This document shows positions 62,676 to 64,000 of a stretch of 64,000 bases of DNA, piece after piece. The first letter of the stretch is position 1. Each line of letters starts with the position of its first letter. The translations under genes were made by a program, and so were the position numbers. Under the pieces are notes generated by a model that was not told the origin of the DNA, ran no database searches, and saw only the letters and a program-made list of their open reading frames with translations. The stretch is from Saccharofermentans sp. (GTDB lineage Bacteria > Bacillota > Clostridia > Saccharofermentanales > Saccharofermentanaceae), in NCBI GenBank assembly GCA_024403675.1, contig JAKSRH010000001.1:1-64000 (forward strand), given 5' to 3'.

Positions 62676-63698
62676 ATGCAGTGGTTAGAGATTACTATTA
62701 CAACAACAGAAGATGCTTCAGATGCTATTTGTGAGATGCTTGCTCAGATGGGTGCTGATGGAATTGCAGTATCAGATCCATGGGAGATAAAGAGAATTAT
62801 TGATGCACCAGATTCTCTTGCATATGCTGATGATGGTTATGTAGATTCTCTTGGTACAGATGTAGTGATCAAGTCTTACTTTGCAGAGATTGATGGAAAT
62901 ATTAGACTCGGTGCTAAGAATGAGGAGTATGACAATCCTGTTGGCGTAGGTATGATTTACGGTAACTTTACTGATAAGCTTGTTTCTCATGATGAGGCTC
63001 TTAATCTTATTCAGGAAAGAGTAAAAGATATCGCTCAGTTCCTTGATGTTGGTCAAGGCTTTACTGGATGGAAGTATGTTCAGGATGCAGACTGGGAAAA
63101 TGAGTGGAAGAAGGATTATAAGTCCTTTAGAATTTCTGACCGTGTGGTTATATGTCCATCTTGGGAAGATACTCAGTTTGATGATTCAGATGTTGTAGTT
63201 AAGCTTGATCCAGGCTCAGCCTTTGGTACAGGAACACATGAGACTACATCTATGTGTTCTGTTATTCTTGATAAGCTTATGAAGGATGATACTAAGGTAT
63301 TGGATCTTGGAACTGGTTCAGGTATTCTTGCAATTATTGCTAAGAAGCTTGGTGCAGGTGAGGTAGAGGCAATTGATATTGATAAGCTTGCAGTGGATGT
63401 GGCTATTGATAACTGTGCTAATAACGGATGCTCTGAGATTAAGTGTCACCCTGGCGAACTTAAGGATGCTTATGATAGGGATTACGATATAGTTGTGGCT
63501 AATATAATCGCAGATGTAATTGCAATTATTGCAAAGGATGTCCCATCAGTTCTTGCGCCTAATGGTAAGTTTGTATGTTCTGGAATTATCAATACTAAGA
63601 AAGATAGGGTGGAAGAGGCTCTTAAGGCTGCAGGTTTTGTTATTGAAGAGTCTATGACAAAGAATGACTGGATGGCATATATTTGCTCATTGAAATAA
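62676..63698 (+). CDS. prmA: Ribosomal protein L11 methyltransferase PrmA
   Basis: SAM-dependent enzyme that trimethylates ribosomal protein L11. The 340-residue protein opens MQWLEITITTTEDASDAICE, has the pre-motif KLDPGSAFGTGTHETTSMC, the SAM loop VLDLGTGSGILAIIAKKLGA and VVANIIADVI (NxxA/NIxA-type motif). ATG 62676 was chosen over the ATG at 62622 because homologues start MxWxEI and because the upstream ATG lies in the terminator T run. Normal Firmicutes length is about 310-320. Confidence 0.93.
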   Translation: MQWLEITITTTEDASDAICEMLAQMGADGIAVSDPWEIKRIIDAPDSLAYADDGYVDSLGTDVVIKSYFAEIDGNIRLGAKNEEYDNPVGVGMIYGNFTDKLVSHDEALNLIQERVKDIAQFLDVGQGFTGWKYVQDADWENEWKKDYKSFRISDRVVICPSWEDTQFDDSDVVVKLDPGSAFGTGTHETTSMCSVILDKLMKDDTKVLDLGTGSGILAIIAKKLGAGEVEAIDIDKLAVDVAIDNCANNGCSEIKCHPGELKDAYDRDYDIVVANIIADVIAIIAKDVPSVLAPNGKFVCSGIINTKKDRVEEALKAAGFVIEESMTKNDWMAYICSLK

Positions 63699-63779
63699 TT
63701 TTCACTTTTGTACGCTAAAGTATTGACGATAGTCAAATAAATTGTTAACCTAAAAAAGTCAAATAAATTAAACCTATGA

Positions 63780-64000
63780 TTTGGAAGTAGTAACCAATAT
63801 CAATGTTTCTTCAAGAGAGCTGTTGATGGTGTGAATACAGTAGAGACATTATTGGTGAATGGATCCAAAGAGGGCGATCAGGAAATGGGTCGACGGGAGC
63901 CTTATCCGTTATCAGCGAGGACGTTTGTTGGAACGTAAATGAGTGGGTTATTAGTAATGGATAATAACCAATATAGGTGGTACCGCAGTGAATTCTGTCC
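63780..64000 (+). promoter_or_regulatory. Tryptophan-specific T-box leader (cut by the window end)
   Basis: Stem I pairs TTTGGA (63780-63785) with TCCAAA (63864-63869) and ACCAATA (63793-63799) with TATTGGT (63850-63856). Between them the specifier loop has AGTAGTA on one side and GAATGGA on the other, presenting TGG (63860-63862), the Trp codon. AGAGAGC, GGTG-GAA-type conserved bases follow in the apical part. The T-box sequence GGTGGTACCGC lies at 63977-63987. Uncharged tRNA-Trp binding would favour antitermination of the downstream gene, likely trpS or tryptophan synthesis/uptake, outside the window. The bases 63699-63779 hold an AT-rich promoter region with no clear element. Confidence 0.93.

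Overview
The window looks like a chromosome segment of a low-to-moderate GC Gram-positive of the class Clostridia. Supporting this are the rplU-prp-rpmA-obg cluster with a Prp-cleaved L27 extension, a Firmicutes-type dcw cluster, CIRCE and CtsR-like heat-shock operators, a GAAC-N4-GTTC SOS box, a tryptophan T-box, meso-DAP enzymes (MurE with DNPR, Ddh) and AGGAGG-type ribosome binding sites. The genus cannot be fixed from sequence alone. Almost everything is housekeeping, densely packed and mostly on the + strand; two accessory islands stand out.

Layout. 1-7.4 kb: end of a Mur ligase (probably murC), an unknown membrane protein, rplU-prp-rpmA, obg, an unknown membrane-anchored protein, an RsuA-type pseudouridine synthase, an Smr-domain protein and a family 4 uracil-DNA glycosylase. 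7.4-13.7 kb: a compact type II CRISPR-Cas locus without csn2 or cas4 (II-C-like). It has a tracrRNA on the minus strand with two tandem anti-repeat-like segments, cas9 (1214 aa), cas1, cas2 and a 15-repeat array. 13.8-15.2 kb: an NSS-family transporter (-). 15.3-28.1 kb: mraZ-rsmH-ftsL-pbp-murE-murF-ftsW-murG-ftsQ-ftsZ, lacking mraY and murD. 28.1-35.1 kb: nrdR, a two-component system, nth, recG, rsmD, coaD and a coiled-coil protein. 35.2-41.2 kb: a FliB-like protein, a YgjP-like metallopeptidase, a HAD phosphatase, ddh, a palindromic repeat cluster, a cytidylate kinase-like protein and an SSS symporter. 41.3-44.8 kb: an XRE regulator, an AAA ATPase and a DUF4276/TOPRIM-like protein abutting hemW; this is the second accessory island and a candidate defence module. 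45.3-50.7 kb: hrcA-grpE-clpP-dnaK-dnaJ behind CtsR-like and CIRCE operators. 50.8-64 kb: an unknown membrane protein, tRNA-Trp(CCA), proC, rnhA, a NUDIX hydrolase, ftsK, pncC, murJ, recA, recX, a lipoprotein, prmA, and a T-box leader with a TGG (Trp) specifier cut by the window end.

How the genes work together. The dcw genes, ddh, murJ and ftsK supply meso-DAP peptidoglycan and division. recA/recX, recG, nth and the uracil-DNA glycosylase cover DNA repair. The heat-shock operon joins the Hsp70 chaperones with ClpP protease under what look like two repressors. The CRISPR locus and the AAA/TOPRIM pair are the likely anti-phage components. The most unusual observations are the tandem anti-repeat tracrRNA, clpP embedded in a dually controlled dnaK operon, the AAA/TOPRIM module with an altered Walker B motif inside a hemW operon, a dispersed GTACA palindrome family, and three genes whose -10 boxes predict leaderless mRNAs.
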